Source of the DNA: Lucifuga dentata
Lineage: Eukaryota; Chordata; Actinopteri; Ophidiiformes; Bythitidae
DNA length: 64,000 nt
NCBI GenBank assembly: GCA_014773175.1
Contig: VXCM01003124.1
Location: 1-64,000, forward strand
Direction: 5' to 3'
Made by a program: the position numbers and the translations under genes. The notes below the pieces were generated by a model. It searched no databases. It was not told the DNA's origin and was given only the letters and a program-made list of their open reading frames with translations. Shown piece by piece: positions 62,031-64,000 of the stretch; position 1 is the first letter of the stretch; the number at the start of each line of letters is the position of its first letter.

Positions 62031-62665
62031 ATACCATGTAATGAAGTTTTTGCCAAAAACAGCAAAACAGCACCCATAATCTATGTCAAGCAGACAGATG
62101 GCGCAGTTGCTGCAGAGATGCTGACTTGCACAGTTCAGACAATGATCTATTTCTCAAAACAAATAGGCCTCATTATGTCATTGCCCACTGATCATTGTAC
62201 ACTAACTGCTGAGAAAACATGGGATTGCAGGCTTTATGGATTATTTATTTTATGAAGAAACATTCCCTAACTTCCTGATGTAATCATGTTAGGGATTACT
62301 TGTGTGGAGGAACTCTATAATAGAGTGATTGTTAGAAGGGCAGCGCACAGATCATGCTGAGGTTTATTTTAAAGTTTATGTAATTTTGGTAAGGCCTGTC
62401 AGGGGAGTGAGAGGAGGCTTCAGCAAGCAGGAAAAGGTAAAAAAAAAAAAAAAAAAAAAGCACATGTATTCCTGAGAGCCTATTGGTCCAAATTTTCCTT
62501 GTGCTGCCACAATACTGCACACACGTGACCTCCCTGTTTTTAGCCAGTTTAACGCATGTACTTAAAAGACAGGCCAGTACCATCAACACAAGCACGATTA
62601 ACGCTGTACTCATGTCAGCAAGGTGAGATCGCTGCTGCGGGGACTCAGATCAGTGGACGTGGACC

Positions 62666-63231
62666 ATGGCGGCTGCCACGAGCAGCAACACGTCCACAGC
62701 CACGCTACAGATAAAGCACTCCAGTATCGAGCATACGCGGAAACGCATAGACCCGAGGAGGAGGCAAGCGGCGCTCTCTTTTCTCAGTAACATTTCTTTA
62801 GATGGACGCCCTGTGCAAGACGGAGACAATCACGATGAAGAGGGTAACTCGCTTGAAAGCAGGACTAGACAGAGCCTGGTTTCCCCGGAGCGCCTAGCGG
62901 CCAGCGGGGCTGCTGCTCCCGCTGCCGCAGGAGCGACCACGGCCGCCCAGGCGCTCGCTTTCGCAAACCAGGCTCTCCTTTCCAGCAGCAGGGCCAGTTT
63001 TGGGACGGGTCCCACCGCTGCACAGGCGGGCGCAGACACCGACGGCGATGCATTCGCGCCCCCATCGTTCAGCTCGCCTTTCTCCGCGGTTCCTGCCGCG
63101 ACTAGAGGGAGGCTGCAGACCTACACTCAGGGAATCCTACCTGCGCCCTATTCCAGGCAGTCCTCCCAGAACTACAGCTGCCTAGAGGGCGGACAGATAG
63201 CAAACTCTGCCATAGAGCTGCAGAGGTCCAG
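62666..63231 (+). CDS. cables1: Cables1 (Cdk5 and Abl enzyme substrate 1), first coding exon; gene continues past the window
   Basis: CABLES proteins link cyclin-dependent kinases (Cdk5, Cdk2, Cdk3) with Abl-type tyrosine kinases and carry a cyclin-box-like C-terminal domain, which is not in this window. The exon encodes 188 residues plus two bases of the next codon, ending at donor GTAAAT (GT 63232-63233). Residues 30-49 (DPRRRQ, ALSFLSNISLDGRP) are the conserved N-terminal block of CABLES1; CABLES2 differs there (RRQAALFFLNNISL). Residues about 79-103 are Ala-rich, as in the mammalian protein. The ATG at 62666 has a good context (GACCATGG) and is the first in the open frame. The next exon was not found before 64000, in keeping with a long first intron. 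A cables2 assignment is less likely because the neighbour is gata6 rather than gata5. Confidence 0.9.
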
Positions 63232-64000
63232 GTAAATGTGTGAACCACGCAACACTTCTTGTCTGAATGATTTAAACACTGTGCTGAGTCTAAATGTGGC
63301 AACCATGATGTTAGAGGCTCAAGCTTGTTTGCAGGATCAGATTCTGCAGGCAGGTCATGAATGAACCTTAATCTGATTTTAGCATGCAAACAAAAGCTGG
63401 ACTTTCACTGATCTCAATCATTTTCTCTCTGTTTTATTGATAAACATGTAATTCACTCAACACTGGCACCAGGGACTCCACTAACAAGGGTTTATTTAGT
63501 TTCAGGAGAAATATTATTTACCAAATTATAGCAATAATAATCTGGCTGCTGGTATAGGACGTGACTGTTATTCTAACTGAATAAATTAACATATGTAGTA
63601 TGTTAAAGATGTCACTAATGGGGTCCATTAGTGACATCTTGTTATATATCCATGTAATGAACGTTGAGTGGCCACTTTATTAGATGCACCAAATAAATCC
63701 AGTGCAATTCAGTGCATTTATAATGTTCTGTTAATGTTTGCAGTGCCTATACATTATGGTCATTTTTGAGGCTTTAGTTGGTGGTTGTGTTGTATTGGAC
63801 TGCATTATATTGAAAGGTGTTTTTTTTTTTTTTTANGTGTTTTTTTTTTTTTTTAATAATATCTTGTCCTTACCTGTTTGCATACATGAGTAGGGCAAAA
63901 TATTAGAATCATCTCTTCCTATTGGTTCAATCCAATTTAACCACCACAAAGTACAGTATTGAGTCCAGAGATGAATCAACACCTTTCACAGAGTGAGAGC
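63232..64000 (+). other. cables1: Start of cables1 intron 1
   Basis: Begins GTAAAT. It contains a perfect 16-bp inverted repeat (63606-63640), a fish repeat fragment and a T-tract duplicated around N 63836. No second exon is seen. Confidence 0.6.
63668..63720 (+). repeat. Fragment of a common fish repeat
   Basis: GAGTGGCCACTTTATTAGAT followed by GCACC closely matches the widespread teleost end sequence GGCCACTTTATTAGGTACACC-type. Only the short end is recognisable. Confidence 0.35.

Noticed and set aside
62830..63389. Minus-strand frames opposite cables1 exon 1
   Set aside because: Shadows of the Ala-rich coding exon.

Overview
This is eukaryotic, AT-rich, intron- and repeat-bearing DNA that fits a ray-finned (teleost, probably percomorph) fish. 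The evidence is the pairing of gata6 with cables1, short introns with canonical GT-AG ends, dense (GT)n, (CT)n and (ATT)n microsatellites, and dispersed repeats of types common in teleosts. The species cannot be named from the sequence.

Only two cellular genes are supported. gata6 (coding 24482-28171, + strand) encodes a two-zinc-finger GATA transcription factor in six coding exons. Its second gene exon (the first coding one) is artificially frameshifted by an assembly gap artefact at 25314; the coding sequence comes to 497 codons once the artefact is discounted. The first exon of cables1 (62666-63231, + strand) lies near the right edge and the gene continues beyond the window. The roughly 34 kb between them shows no protein-coding gene. 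In mammals RBBP8 and CTAGE1 lie between the two; neither is seen here.

Layout: 1-21 kb is non-coding DNA with transposon copies and microsatellites. 21-24.4 kb is the probable gata6 promoter and 5' region, with a cluster of five same-direction WGATAR sites at 23901-23997. 24.4-28.8 kb is gata6. 28.8-62.6 kb is a large non-coding interval with many mobile-element remnants. 62.0-63.2 kb holds a CTCF-type motif and the GC-rich start of cables1.

The most notable accessory content is a family of TTAA-flanked inverted-repeat DNA transposons, most about 550-680 bp, whose ends read TTAAAGGAMC. There are seven copies with both ends plus long interiors, one 109-bp end-to-end relic and several partial copies. 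One longer copy (47067-48074) keeps an internal segment that starts a THAP zinc-finger protein. TTAA target sites plus a THAP domain point to the Kolobok superfamily (T2-type ends), and the shorter copies look like internal-deletion derivatives (MITEs) of such an element. A second dispersed repeat (rich in AAGTAC), a 5'-truncated LINE and a short Tc1/mariner-like element are also present, some nested in one another.

The sequence contains about 24 single-N positions. Many separate two near-identical 60-67 bp copies, as expected when overlapping contig ends were joined with a minimum gap instead of being merged. These duplications should not be read as biology.
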